Origin: Viola odorata
Lineage: Eukaryota; Streptophyta; Magnoliopsida; Malpighiales; Violaceae
DNA: 64,000 nt
Direction of reading: 5' to 3'
NCBI GenBank assembly: GCA_963691705.1
Contig: OY829539.1
Span: 56,084,327 to 56,148,326, forward strand
The translations under genes and the position numbers were made by a program. The notes beneath the pieces are model-generated. The model saw only the letters and a list, made by a program, of their open reading frames with translations. It was not told where the DNA came from and did no database searches. Positions 1 through 13,600 of the stretch are shown in pieces (the stretch's first letter is position 1; every line of letters starts with the position of its first letter).

Positions 1-2300
1 AAATTAAAGAGGAAACAAAGAAGGAGAGGCAGGGAAGAATGCAGAGTTTAATTACGAGGCTAAAGGGGAGGGAGAGAGAGAGGCTTTATTATAAGTTGTC
101 CAAATTCAAATTGTATAAGCAGATTGGCTTTATTATACTTAAGTTATTATCTTAATTATAATTGATAATTAATTTCCAATTATAGTTAGTTTATGTATAG
201 ATATTTAATTATAAATGGTAAAACTAATTAATGAATATAGGGTAATTTTGACAAAATTTAAAAATATAATCAAAATTATCTACTTTACGTGATTACAGTT
301 AAAAGAAAAATGGAGGGAGTATATAATCATAATAGATTGAGATCGTAAACAACGAGACTTGAATTTGAGATTTATTACTATCACTGAAACTACCGAGCTA
401 CAAATTTATTGATACGGAAAATTAATGTTTAACATATTTTTGTTTATTAAAAGAAATGTACGTACAAAAAAGACAAAACATTGACAAAACAAAACAAAAG
501 GCAACAAACTCATTCTTAAATTCACAACTTGCTGCCGAGAAGAATTAAGGGAGGTGGAAAAAGACAGAAGGATTGGTGTAAACAAAAACAATTGCCTCTT
601 GCTTTGTCAGAGTATGTAGTGCATAAGGAAGACTAACACTTTGCCAGTTGACTTTTTTAAGGGTTTACTTTGACCAAACCAAATATATTATAAAACAAAA
701 CAAATTAGCTAGCTAGATATGGATTCGACTGGTAATTTTGTAATTTTGTAAATATATATAGAAATTTAGTTGAGAAAGATCAATAAATAATATAAAACTG
801 TACACCAAGCTAATGCAACTGGTAAGTATATATTCTCTCTTTATAAGGTATGTCACGTTTCTTCTACTATAAACTTTTATTATAATAAAGTTTAATAAAA
901 TTATTTAAAATAAATTTTGTCCTAACTTTTTGTCGATCTTGCTAGTAAAGTATAGAATGAATTTCTAGGAAATCAACGCTACTAGCTAGCGTACGTCTTT
1001 TCTTTTTCCATGAAATATAGAATGATTTTACGTACCAAGAATTTTGAGTTTCGATTTCTCTTCAGTCTTGTTCATGGTCTATGTGGTACCCAACCCGACC
1101 GGATTTTTGTACGGCAAAATGAGGAATGTTATATCAATCTAGGAAGGTAAACTATATAAAAAAAATACTTTATAATTTATAAAATGTTCCATTTAATCTT
1201 TTATGGTATAAAATTTTGCAATGAAATCCTATAATTCGCAAATATATAATTAAAAAATTTAAAATAAATGGTAAAATAATTTAAACATTATATGCAAATT
1301 TGAGAGAAAATGTAACAAATATGACAAAGCTCACTTTAAAAAATAAAGGAAAAAAACAAGAACTTTTAAAAAATAAATTGTAAATAATTTTTTTTCATTA
1401 TATTAAGATATACTACAATTTATTAGCTTATTTTTAAATTTTATAATTTTTTACTATTACTTTTGAATTTTTAAGCATTTAAAATGTTAAAATTGTAACT
1501 TTCAAAAAATTTGAAGGTTTAACATTTTGTATATTATGGGGGCGTTTGACGTGAGGTAATCTAGGATTCTCTCGATAAGGTAATATTAAATTCTTAAGAA
1601 TTCTTTATTTGGTACGCGTAAAACTAGGGAACCATAGAAATTTAGAATTGGCTTGTAAATTTTTTTTCCCTTAAGGTAAAAGGCAAGGGAAAATGAGTAA
1701 CTCAAAATTATCCCTATTAAGTAGGCATTATAACTTAATACGAGTATATATGATATTAATAAATAATAATATAACAATGTATTATTATGTAATAGTAATA
1801 ATATAATTTTACATAATAATACATCACTATAAAATATTATAATATATTATACTACGATAACATATAGTAATATGATATAATAAAGTATTTTATTTTATTA
1901 ACAATTCATATATTATTATATTATAATAATAATTTCTTATTATAGAATACATTATATTATATACTATATGTTATTACTCTATATTTATTTATAGTAAATA
2001 ATTTATACAATATTATATAATTATATAATGACAGAATATGTTTATTAAGCATCATTTATAAAATATTTATTTTTATACATTGTATAATAATACAGTATAA
2101 TTGTATATAAGTATTATACTAATGTATATTATTATATAATAATACATTAATGATATAATTTGTGGGTATTTTTGAAAAAAGAAAAAAAGTACACTACTTC
2201 TACGCCTGTCATGCACGACGTGCAAAAGGGCATTTGGAATTTTATATAGGAAGCAGAAAATTCAAAGGAAATGAAGGAATATTTAAAGTGTATACAGCTT
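1..2300. repeat. Upstream copy of a tandem segmental duplication (gene-less part)
   Basis: No gene is visible here. Three blocks match the region upstream of the PLAC8 gene in the same order. Bases 4-110 match about 5180-5330 (shared 'agaatgcagagtt' and 'gagaggcttta'). Bases 480-735 match about 5690-5975 (shared 'gggtttactttgaccaaa'). Bases 2205-2290 match 7055-7140 (shared 'atgcacgacgtgcaaaaggg'). The repeat distance is about 4.9-5.2 kb. I infer that a second PLAC8 gene on the minus strand lies just left of the window. A Stowaway-like end ('tggagggagta') sits near 310-321. Confidence 0.75.
1145..1535. repeat. AT-rich dispersed repeat, copy A (MITE-like)
   Basis: Begins 'ggtaaactatataaaa' and contains 'ttataaaatgttccattta'. 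A related copy lies at about 34579-34997, with matching start and matching 3' end ('gttaaaattgta'). A more diverged copy may lie around 23190-23580. No coding capacity. The class is unknown; it is probably a non-autonomous element. Confidence 0.55.
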
Positions 2301-2415
2301 CCACTATTTAATGTAAGTATTCGAGTGTATCTTCTAATACAAATTTCGATCGAATATTATCGGACTCGTTAATAAATAACTCTTCTATTATATAGTTTTT
2401 TTCTATTCTTCAATA

Positions 2416-2419
<4 letters not shown>

Positions 2420-2468
<49 letters not shown>
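2420..2468. repeat. (AT)n microsatellite
   Basis: About 24 uninterrupted AT dinucleotides in an AT-rich intergenic stretch. Confidence 0.95.
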
Positions 2469-2470
<2 letters not shown>

Positions 2471-3190
2471 CTTAAATTAATGTAATAATTATCTTGTCAA
2501 TATTGACCGCAATCAATATATATTGTGAGTGGCGGATCTATAGTAGGGGCAGCTGCCCCCAATAAATTTTTAATTTTTTTATATTTATTCTATTATAATT
2601 TTTACCCATGGAATTGTACTAATTTGTCCTCACTCAAATTAAAAATTCCGCAATATGTCTAATAATTTGATAAATATTTTGTAAAATTTAGGTATAAATT
2701 AGAGGAATTTCTAAACCCGCTAGATTAATACTAGTTGTATTCACACTTCCTCTAAGGGTAAATGCACACTTACACTAAGCACATATATAAAAGCGGAGGT
2801 AGATTTCAAGATTCGAACTTGAATCTGAATTCTTACTAGTACATTTGTCACCAGTTAGATAATTTTTCGCTCACTCACACTAAGCACATATTGGGAAATA
2901 ATCTATAAAAATTGACTTATTACAATAACGGTCTATTTCTAATAATCCTCCATTTTTATTTTACTATTCTATCTACTCTATTTTTCTCCAATTATTATCC
3001 AACACAATTTTACTAATGTTGTAATAAGTACCCATAATTATTTCAATTTTGTTTTGTTATATTTTAAAATAGATATATAAAATAAAATTTAGAGATTATT
3101 TTACACTTAATTACTTTTATAGTTTTTTGTCCGATAATTAATTAATTAATATATATTTATCTTAAGTACATCATTTATCATCTAAAATTT

Positions 3191-3248
3191 GTAGCTTAAT
3201 GGTTGTTTGGGTAGCAAAAGACTTAGGTTTCAATCCCCTCACCACCTA
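3191..3248 (+). repeat. tRNA-like promoter remnant (possible SINE head)
   Basis: The sequence 'tagcttaatgg' fits the RNA polymerase III A-box consensus TRGCNNARYGG. A B-box-like 'ggtttcaatcc' follows about 34 bases later. The segment does not fold into a full tRNA by eye and is followed by ordinary AT-rich DNA. A tRNA-derived SINE remnant or tRNA pseudogene is the most economical reading. Confidence 0.3.
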
Positions 3249-3609
3249 TAAAACAAATAGCATTCAGAGCAATTTTATTCACGGATTTTTTTTATAAAAA
3301 AAATGTTTACGAGGAACATCTTGATTTACAAAAGGCGTAACAGTACTAGACAAATTGATTTGATTGTTTTGTATTGCAATTATAATTCACTGAATTCATC
3401 CATGAAATTCAAATTTTGGAGAAATTAAAACAGAAGCTCGTTTGCATCGATGTGCATTTCCACCTCTAAGGTTGACGAGGTTTTTCTTTCTTTTTAATAT
3501 ATATAAATTAATCCCAGTTGGTCCATGAATTAATGAAGAACTGGAAGGGGGAAAAATAAAAAAAATATTACAAAAAACTCCACAAATTTAAAATCAACAC
3601 CATCTTCAA

Positions 3610-5122
3610 TCAGAGCATCATTCTTTGGTTCATTGGAGGTGCCATTGCACCTTGAGGCTGTTGTTGCATGTTCTGGCTTTCCATATTTGCTTGCCACCCT
3701 GCAAAACACGAAAAATGAGATTGATCCTCCCTACTCTTCCGATAGGAGACTTGAAAAGGACCCAAAACAAATGTGCTTCTGTTTCTTACCAATGGCGGGA
3801 TCAAAACCTCTGTGTTTGAGCTCTCTGTATTCTTGACAGAGAGCGCACCAATGGAAAAGGAGATGAGTGATCCAATCGGGCGCAGGATCCTCAATCAGTC
3901 CATATTTAGCCCTCAGCTTGGTTCTGAAGCCGCAAGATACTACGAATGGCATCCATATAAACAAACTATACACCATCCCATTCATCAAGCAAGCTGCAAG
4001 GAACCAGCGAGATAATTCATTAATTTTATGTTTTTCTAAAACTGTCATTAACAAAATGACAATTGTATTATGGCATCAATCGCTACAGTTTTAAATCTGA
4101 TCCTTGAGTATTTCTTTCACTTACTAGTCTGGCCATTGTCAATGATCTCTGCATTCTGACCAAATGTCACACAAGGGAGGAAGGCTGTTTCCAGAGCTGA
4201 AATAATAGCAAAACAAAGCATATCATGTCATGTATTGATCATTCCTTCTAATCTTAAGCAAAAAAGACAAATTGTAACCAAATGTTGATTGTTTACTCTT
4301 TACAACCTGACAATGTTCGAGCGAGAATAGTCTCCTATCAAGAAGGGGCAAAAAACAGGGAAGAAAAAAGAGAGACATAAATTGCAGAAGTTGATAGTGT
4401 AAATTTGGTTTTTTTTCTTAATTACCATTTTCAGGCTCATTCATGCAGTCAAATATGCCTGTGCTCCAGTTCTGATTAAAAACCTGTCCTGGGATATTGT
4501 TTTTGGGCTGAGGCGGAGGTTTTTGTACGGTAGGAGGCATACGGTATCCTGGTACAGGATTATGAGGAGGGAATTGGACAGGCTGAGGCTGAGTAGGCTT
4601 TACAGGAAAATCCTGTGGTGGTGGGTATGGTGCAGGGTTCTGATTTGGGTACATGGGATTAGTCGGCGGTGGGCTCCGCGGAGGGAACTGAACAGGCTGA
4701 GCATGATTTCCCTGAGGAGGGTATGAGTACGGTCCAGCAGCAGGCTGGTTAGGATTTTGGGATTGGGGAGGAGGAAACTGAACAGGTTGATGAGTAGGAG
4801 GAGGAGGAGGATATGCTCTTGGGCTTTGTGGTGGGTACGCGGTGTCGGTAGGCTGATTGGGGTTCCGTATTGGGCTTTGCGGAGGGAACTGAGCGGGTTG
4901 CTGGACTGGTTGTTGAGGCCCAAATCCCTGTGGAGGAGGTGTTGGATATTGTTGTGGTGGTGGTTGCTGTTGCTGCTGCTGGTCTTGTGGTTCTGTTGCT
5001 TGATAGTAGCTGGGTTCCTGCATATGGGCAGAGTAATCTTCCTGATCAGTGGGGTCAGGTTGGTGGTATTCCTGAGGTGGCGGTGTCACAAATTCCTGAG
5101 GATCTGCTGGTGGACGACCCAT
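3610..5122 (-). CDS. PLAC8-domain protein (cell number regulator / PCR type) with Pro/Gln-rich N-terminus
   Basis: Four exons: 5122-4426, 4196-4125, 3993-3790 and 3698-3610, joined at GT-AG sites in phase, giving 353 residues. Residues 1 to about 210 are rich in Pro and Gln, with four spaced QFPP motifs. The PLAC8 domain follows: a 'WSTGIFDC' start, then 'LPCVTFGQNAEI', then a hydrophobic segment ('MVYSLFIWMPFVVSCGF'), then 'HWCALCQEYREL'. PLAC8 proteins of plants are small membrane proteins linked to cell-number control or to metal and calcium handling. The exact role of this one cannot be read from sequence. The CC-x-CPC signature of many members appears here as L-P-C. The upstream region is duplicated to the left, so a paralogue is likely outside the window. 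Confidence 0.88.
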
Positions 5123-5169
5123 TTGCTGCTGGTGCTGATCTGATCTCTTAATTAGGCTCTTATTAGCTT

Positions 5170-7140
5170 ACCAAATTAGAAGAAGGATAGGCAGGGGAAG
5201 AGAAGAATGCAGAGTTCCGGTGAGGGTAAAGGAGAGAGGCTTTATAATAAGGCCAGCAAGTTAGGGGGAAAAAATTATGGAAAACAAAAAATGGTGCTAC
5301 ATATGACATTGAGTTGTCTATCCCTATTCAAAATGTATAACTAGCTACCGCCAACAAATGTAATATGTTATTCTTATGCCTACGATAAATTAATACTGTC
5401 TCCGAACTCTAATAAATGACGTTTTGAATCTAAACACGAGAATTAAAGTAATGATTTGTAAGAATATTTTTAATATTAATCAATTATTTTTTTCTATATT
5501 AAATAAACTGATCAATAAATACTTTTCTCTTTCTTCCGTATTAAATAAAGTAATCAATCCTTTCATTTATTTAAAACCAAAGTTTTTAGCCTAAAACGTT
5601 TGAAAGGATGTTGAACCCACTTCTTGTGAAAACTACGTTGATAAACGCATGCATTAACGAGAATATCATCTCCAATTATAAGTCAAACAAAAAAAGCAAA
5701 CACACAAACTCATTAATACTCTTAAATATTTACAACTTGCAGCCGAAAAACCCCATGATATTTTATTACACCAATCCTTGATTTTTTCGGATCGAGTCGA
5801 GTGTAAACAAAAAACAATTGCTTCTTACTTGTAGTGGCAATCGGAAGACTTTAAAAAAGAAACAAGTGGACTTTTTGATGGGCTTACTTTTGTTTTGAAC
5901 TTGTTTCGGTGAAAGGGTTTACTTTGACCAAAGAAATGAAACAAAGAACCAAATTAGATGCGGATTCGATGAAGCCAGCCAGGTACGTCTACGAGTCTAA
6001 GACTAAGACCATGTGCGGCTCTATATGCGCGTCGTCGGGAATCAAAAACTTCAACTTGTCGACCAATACTGAATTAGTGAATATATAAAATTTTAGTTTC
6101 GAGGTTTTGCAATTTTTTAAGTAATTTATGATTAATTTATTCAGCAAATAGGAAGGAGATGAGTGCTTATTAGTTAATTTATTTAATAAAAAAAACAGAT
6201 AATTATTTAATATTAAAAATACTCTCATAAATTATACCTCAATTCTCGTGTCTGATTCCCAAAATGTTAATTATTGGAGTCCGAAAAGAATATAAAACAT
6301 AAGGAATAATTTAGAACCCTAAAATTTAAGAACCTAAATGAAAAAACTGAATATATTAACACAATGATGAAATTAGTATTTAAACCCCTAAATTGAAAAA
6401 GTGGATAAACACATCTCGTTGAAATTGGTATTTATTAATTAAAAAAAAGTGAATAAGAAAGGACTAATATATAGTTTTATAAACATATAAACCTAATAAC
6501 TATAGCCTGGAAATTAATAATTAAGCAAAAAATAAATAAATGAAAAATGAAACAGGTATTCGAACATTGTTTAATAACAAACATTTTAGAATAATAGAAA
6601 ATTGAAAACAATAATCTTTAATCTTATTTTATTCCACATTGTTTCATTTTTTCTCCTAATTCCCACTCAAATTATCACACCATCATTAAATTGGGTTGAT
6701 GCATAAAAAAAAATTGTCATTTGCACAAAATATATACATCGAAAAAAATAAAATGACAAATATTATGAACAGTAAAAATCCGTAGAAAAGCGACAATTAT
6801 TAAAGGAGAGAGAGAGTATAATAATTGAATCAAATGCAAATGGTATATAAATCTAATAAAGATGGACAGTAAAACAACTATTAAATATTTTAATTTATTT
6901 ATATTTATTAGAATTTTAGCTGGAAAAAAAGAGAGGAAAAAAAAAACAGATGAGCGGATAATTATTAAAGAGAATGACATATATATCAAGATATTTTTTT
7001 TCCAATGTTTTTTAATCTTATCGATAGCGGTAATGATAGAGAAGGTGTGGGCTAATTCATGCACGACGTGCAAAAGGGCATTTGGAATTTTACATAGGAA
7101 GCAGAAAAATTCAAAGGAAATGAAGGGTTAAAGTATATAC
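5170..7140. repeat. Second copy of the duplicated upstream region (PLAC8 5' flank)
   Basis: Intergenic between the divergent PLAC8 and CASP genes. It matches 1-2300 in three collinear blocks separated by AT-rich DNA that does not align, so each copy has gained its own insertions. No gene seen. The open frames here (for example 6717-7131) are AT-rich and overlap on both strands, and have no recognisable product. Confidence 0.7.
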
Positions 7141-7414
7141 TTGAGGGAACTTTTTACGTGTTCAGGCTCAAATTTGAAATAGTCGGCATTTAGTATAAGA
7201 TCTTGACAAAAGAAATAAATAAATATTTTTAGTATTACCAACACAGTAACATTATAACATGGAGATGCACTGCAGTCTGCAGTGACCCTTTTTATCAGTC
7301 TTGAAAGATTACTCATGTACTGTGGCGGGCCAGACCCAAGTCTAAAAACTACTGGAGCTTGACTGAAGCTCGGCCCGAATCTCTCCAGGACCGACCCATG
7401 CAAGACTACTAGTG

Positions 7415-7454
7415 AGCCCATTTAAATTTGAAGAAACGTTTGCGATTTGGCCCA
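7415..7454. promoter_or_regulatory. Site II-type motifs upstream of CASP
   Basis: 'agccca' at 7415-7420 and 'ggccca' at 7449-7454 match the site II core (TGGGCY on the other strand) common in promoters of plant housekeeping genes. They lie about 230-260 bases before the CASP start codon. The assignment rests on motif and position only. Confidence 0.35.
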
Positions 7455-7678
7455 TTATATGGAGCAACTGTCACCTTAGAAGTAACTTGCACCTGCAACA
7501 GAAGACAAAGACACAGCAAACATGAAAAGCCATGAGAAATAAAAGTTTTGAAAGAGAGAGGAAACCAAATCATATTCAAATCTAGACAGAGCGAAACTTG
7601 AATAAATCATAACTTTTGCAGATCTAAATTAAGAAAAGAAAGGGGGAATTGGGAAGGAAAGATCCGAAATCATCCAAC

Positions 7679-10600
7679 ATGGAGGCTTCTGCTGGAGGAT
7701 CCGACCGTGACAAGTCCAACCGCCCATCGGCTTCCCCTATCCCCGTCGTCTCCAACTTCTGGAAAGGTAATCAATTCCTTCAACTGCATACTTCTCTCCA
7801 GTAATGCTCAAAATCACACTTCAATGAAATGCATTCGTCATTTATGTGTCCGTTTCTGTTTATGAAGAATTCGATTTGGAGAAGGAGAAGAGCGTGTTGG
7901 ATGAGCAAGGACTTAGAATAGCTGAAAATGAGGAGAACAGCCGAAAAAACCGGAGGAAGCTAGCAGAAAGTACCAGAGGTATTTGTTATTGTTTCTAGTA
8001 TATGAAATGGGTGAATTTGGTGTGCTTGCTTGCTTTGTTTGTTGACTTCTTTTTCGTTTCTTGTGTGATAGGCTTTAAGAAGGCCGCACCTGAGGAGAAG
8101 CTGAGTTTGTTTAATTCCTTGCTTAAGGGGTATCAGGAAGAAGTTGATAATCTTACTAAGAGAGCTAAGTATGGCGAGAATGTGTTTCTTAATATTTATC
8201 AGAAACTTTATGAGGCTCCAGATCCTTTTCCGGCTCTTGCTTCAATTGCGGTGAGTAACTCGCTTCTGGCTGCTGGCACAATTTTAATTTTATGTTTTTG
8301 TTAGAGTGTGTTCCTGCTGCTGTTTTCGGTGTTCATTGTGCGAAATGATGGATGATTGTGGTTTTTTCTTATCATAATGGGTGTGGTAAGTGTATGATCT
8401 GATATTTAGACTACTGCCTTTTGAGGGAAATGAATCTTGTTTGCATACTTGTTAGAAAACTTTACTGGCAGTACTGAGCTTTCTGACATCCACTGTAAGA
8501 ATTGAAAATGAGGAATACTGTTAAAGAATTGAAATTGGGTTCTGCATGGGATGGTCTGTGTTCCTTGGCTCTACTTGTTCAAGTTTTACTAATAAATTAG
8601 ACTATAAGCCTCAAGCAACCATATTTGAAACATGTACAAAATGGCCATTCAGATTAGCTATAGTGTAAATGTGGAAGCTACACCTGATTTTTCATGTTCA
8701 TCCACTTCCTGAAGTTAAAGTGTCAGCATCAATCTAACATTCTAATTTTTCTTCTTATAGGAGCAAGATCAGAAATTGTCTGAACTTGAATCTGAGAATA
8801 GGAAGATGAAAATTGAGTTGGAGGAGTACAGAATGGAAGCAACTCATTTGAAAAATCAGCAAGCGACAATAAGAAGGCTTGAGGAGCGCAATCGCCAGTT
8901 AGAATTACAGGTTTGTGTTTGGTTATCTGCTAGTTGATTATTCTTAGAGTTGTACTATACTCAAGCTGCAATTATCAGTGTGATATTGGCTATGTGCTAT
9001 GTACATGGTCTGTAACAAGAGATTCAATTGGTAAAGAAAAGCATTGCATTCTTTCCCCGTGAGTTCATACTGGGGTTTTTCTTTTGGTTCAAAACATTGA
9101 GCTTTCTATAAAATAAAATAAATTTTGCAGTCATCTTTAAATTGGTAGGGTGAGCTTTTCAATCGTCAGAATTTAAGGCTTCAATATCTTCTCTTTTATC
9201 GAGAAAATGAGGAATACTGTTAAAGAATTAAAATGATGTAGGTAATATATTTATGCATACACTAGATGTCAATCTCAACTGTTGAATCTTGACACCCTTT
9301 CTTTGTTAATGGTTTTTGTTTACTCATCCTTCAAAGAAATATGATTGCTTCAAGTAATTGTCCATTGTCATGACACAATCATAAACCAGCACAACTTATT
9401 TAAAAAAAATCATAAACCAGTAATTATTTTGGAAGTATTCACTTTTTCTTGCATGTGTCTTGTAAAGAAATCAGAATTAAGAGAATTAATGCATGCTGAA
9501 TTTTGTGGGGTGCTTGAAGACTGGGGTTTTTGTTATAAGAGAACTCTACTTTTTTGTTGATAAGAAAGAATTTTAATGTCTATTTAATGAATGGAACTTA
9601 CCACAACAGTTGGCGATCTTTTATCCTCTTTCTATGTGAAAAAAGGGTTAAACTTTCTTTATGTTTTTCATTGCCATCCTTAGATTTCTGTCATGATCAC
9701 CCGGCGCTTTTGTTAATATTGGGACAAAATATTCATGGAAATAGGAAGTGTAATTACCTACTCTCTGGCATTTGGTTTAGATGGAGGAAAAAGTGAAAGA
9801 GATTGTGGAGATGAAGCAGCGTAGTTTGGCAGAAGAGAACCAGAAAACTCTAGAGGTTTTGAAGGACAGGTATGCACTGGTGATAGCTTACGTTGTAGCA
9901 AAATTTTTGCTTTTTGTTGGTTAAATGGAAATTCTGGAAAATCATAATAAAATACAACTTTTTTATCATCCTTTTTGATTTTTCATCTTTATGCCCCTTA
10001 GTTTTCCTGGCTTCTTTCCACTTACAGGGAACAATCTTTGCAAGATCAATTACGTCAAGCAAAAGAAAGCGTTTCCAATATGCAGAAGTTACATGAGCTC
10101 GCGCAAAGCCAAATGTTTGAACTTCGTGCTCAATCAGGTGAGATGATGGAGGAAGTTTTTGCATTAAGGAATATTTTCTGTTCAGACTTGTCAGATTCTT
10201 GTGCTTGAAACTCGTACTTTGATCATTGTTTCATTTATATGAACTGAAATAGTTGAGTTCTTTAAAGAAGAAAAAGAAAACTATAGGTTCTATGTTCTGT
10301 TCATCAGCTTTCTTATGATTTTATTATTTATTTTTTAAAATCGGTAATGCCAGATGAAGATAGGGCTACGAAGCAATCAGAGGTCATGCTTCTTATGGAT
10401 GAAGTGGAAAGAGCTCAAACACGGCTTCTTAGTCTTGAGAGGGAGAAGGTATTTCTCCCTACTTTTCCATGATTTTCATTTGTATGACTGTTCCATCTTT
10501 ATCTTGAGTTCGTGTTAGACATTTGGCTAGATGTGAATGTTCTAACTTTAAGTGTTATCATTTGGTTCAGCAAACTAAATATACCATGACAGCTCTTATT

Positions 10601-13600
10601 TGCTAGTTATCATTATTAGCAGCGAATTCTTATTTATTTATTTTAAGATCAGTGAATTCTTGTTTTTAAATATTATGGTGGAGATATATGCATAAAAAAG
10701 AGATCTCCATTCTTAATCAAGTCCACAAGCTGATATATCCAGTTCCAGTTTTAGTTTGTAGGCGGCAGTGTAGTTGAATATTTATAGTATTTGGATTAGT
10801 TGTATGATTATAGCAGAAGAGTTATTTTACCATGTGTTTTTTAGGGCGATGTTTGGCCCTAACATGATCGTTGATTTACTGGCTAGACAGTTCTATTAAT
10901 CAATCTTGGGATCCTCAGTAGCACATTTGATATATGCAAACCTTAGTTTCCTTACAAGACCAGGGAAGCTAATTTTGTCATCCAGTTTTTTTTGTTTCAT
11001 GCCATGTCCTCTGTTTTTTAGTATAAAATGCAAAGTTATTTATTTAGAACTTATAGAAAGTTTCTATTTTCTTCCCAAGTGCTTTGTGCTTTCTTCATGA
11101 ATGTTTCTATTGCTTCATCCTGAGACCTGATGGCAAGGGACCAAATCTATGTCTTTTAATCTAAATTGTGTCCACTTTCACATCAGAAGGTGAAAAGGTC
11201 ACACCATATGACTTCCTTGCATCATTGGTCTTTCCACATTTGATATGTACTGTTGACTTCTATGGAATAACATATGTGAAGTGCCGGACTTTCAAATAGA
11301 CTGTCTTGTTTCCTTGTTTAATAAATCTCTCCTTTATAATTTTTGGTCCAAAAGTTAACTTAACATCTTTGCAGGGTCACTTGCGCTCTCAGTTGCAGTC
11401 AGCAAATGAAGAGGCTGGAGATAAAAGAAGGTAAGGTACTCTGACATAATCTTTTCTTCTGTTCCTATCTAATCTACTGTTCTAGTTATAGTTTTGGTTT
11501 AGATACGTTTAATTGCACATTCTTTATATTTATTTTTCCTAATAATTGTTTCTTTACATAATCAGTATTCTTTCTTGGTACAAATTATAGTCATGTTTTG
11601 AGCTCATTCATCCTTTCTATACTCAGTGACAATTCAGATTCACAGAGTATCCTTGAGAATTCTTTGAGTGCCAAAGAGAAGATTATATCTGAGCTGAACA
11701 TGGAACTTCACAATGTTGAAACCACTTTGACAAACGAGCGGGAACAACACGTGAGTGAGATCAAGAAGTTGAATGCAGTTATCAATGAGAAGGTATGGCT
11801 CAATGCTTATGACAAAATTCTTCTTGGCAGGTTCAAATTGCATAAGCTTGTTTCTTGTGAATAGAATGGTTGTACTTTCCAAGTTTTCTTTTCAAATGTC
11901 ATGTCTGCCGCTATGTCAATACTCTATTTCTACTTTCCTTCTAGATTATTTCATTGTGCGTTTCTGGTGATTGCATTGATAAATTTTTTATGTGAACAAG
12001 TTCCTTTCAGCTTACTGCTTTTGTCTTCCATGTGTTCATCTAGGAGGGTGCTCTTGAGGAGTTGAAGAAAGAGCTTCAAGCAAGGCCAACCGCAAAACTA
12101 GTTGATGATTTGCAGAAAAAAGTGAAAATTTTACAGGTGATCTTATCCATTGCTTAAGTGATTATCAAAGGATTGTTGTTGATATAATTCCTTGCAATCT
12201 TGTTGACCTTTTGTTGACATAATGCATATTTAAACAATTTCCTTTCTAAATTTTAGTTTCCCTGTTTGTTTTTACCCTAATAGGTTGTTTTCCTGGGCTC
12301 CAAAAAGTATTGTCTAGCTATCTACACATTATCATGCATCTTGTCTTGTTCTTCGGGATTTTAAATCCATTGTTTTCAAAGTTTCTTGCTCTACATATTT
12401 TCTGTTAAAAGTTGTATTACTGTGTGCTTTAGGCTGTGGGCTACAATTCAATTGAGGCTGAAGATTGGGAGGTGGCTACTAGTGGGGAGGAGATGAGCAA
12501 AATGGAATCTCTTCTTCTTGATAAAAACCGGAAAATGGAACATGAGCTCACACAGTTGAAGGTATCATGTTGTCCTGCATTACTTTGCCCCTTTCCCACT
12601 TCTGCTTTTGTGGGTTCACCATCAGGATTTTGTTAAAATCTCTAATAAAGGAATTCTTATTATTTGAAGCCTCTATTTGTTATGCAACTTTTTGATGTAA
12701 CATTTGAATCATAATGCATTTACCTTTTACACACCCTCCATGAAAAATGAAAAAATGAGTTCACTTTCACATAGTTCCTGTTTAATTCACTATTAAACAT
12801 GCAAGTTTAAGAATAAGTCGGGGGCAAGCAGGTTCCTTGGTTCAGGGTGAATTTTTTGGAAAATTTACTTTTTTTTTTCAATAAGGCAATTTTCATTTTC
12901 CACTGGGAAACACATTTTTCAGATTTTTCTCTTAAAGATCAAATGTTTCTATGATATTGCTAATTATGGGCATCAATTCTGTTTTCACTTTTAGATGAAG
13001 CTCTCTGAAAAATCATCGTTGCTGGAAACTGCTGAAGGCAAGATAGCAGACCTTACTGCAGAGACTAATGAACATAAGAAACTGATACAGAAGCTAGAAG
13101 ATGATATACTGAAGGTTTGGATTGATAACTTTTGAATGTTTCCATTTATTTATTTTATAGCTCCACCATTCATGCAGCCAGAGCTGTCTTGTGTGCCATG
13201 TGCCAACTTGCCTGTGCTAGATTGAACTAATGCAGTTGCTCTTTCTGTCATCCAAAAACTATTATGAGGCCCTGTTTCAACTTGTGCTGTTGGTTCTTAT
13301 TGCTTCTTAGCTAGAGCTTTTATTGAAATAAGAAAGAGGATATACACAAACTGTAATGTTTGGTATAAAATTTTCCCATTTTTTATATTCTATCTGGTAT
13401 CTGTATGTGTAAATAAAGACGTGATTCATTGTATGCCAAGGTCCTGTGCTACTTATAAAAGCTGTCAACCTAGATATGTGTAGAAGCAACAATATGACTA
13501 GTTCAAAATGTCATGTGAAGACACTCACTAAGCCTTTGTCGCAGAAATTGGCAGAGTTAGCTAGAATGGTCTCTTTCAAAACTTCTAAGTTGTGTGACCG

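Noticed and set aside
2546..2559. 14-bp palindrome GGGGCAGCTGCCCC
   Set aside because: Single occurrence, not related to the AGGCCT-centred palindromes.
4523..5151. Trp/Leu- and Val-rich ORFs on the plus strand
   Set aside because: They are antisense reads of the Pro/Gln-rich PLAC8 exon 1.
6717..7131. Overlapping ORFs in the CASP upstream region
   Set aside because: AT-rich, on both strands, no recognisable domain, within duplicated non-coding DNA.
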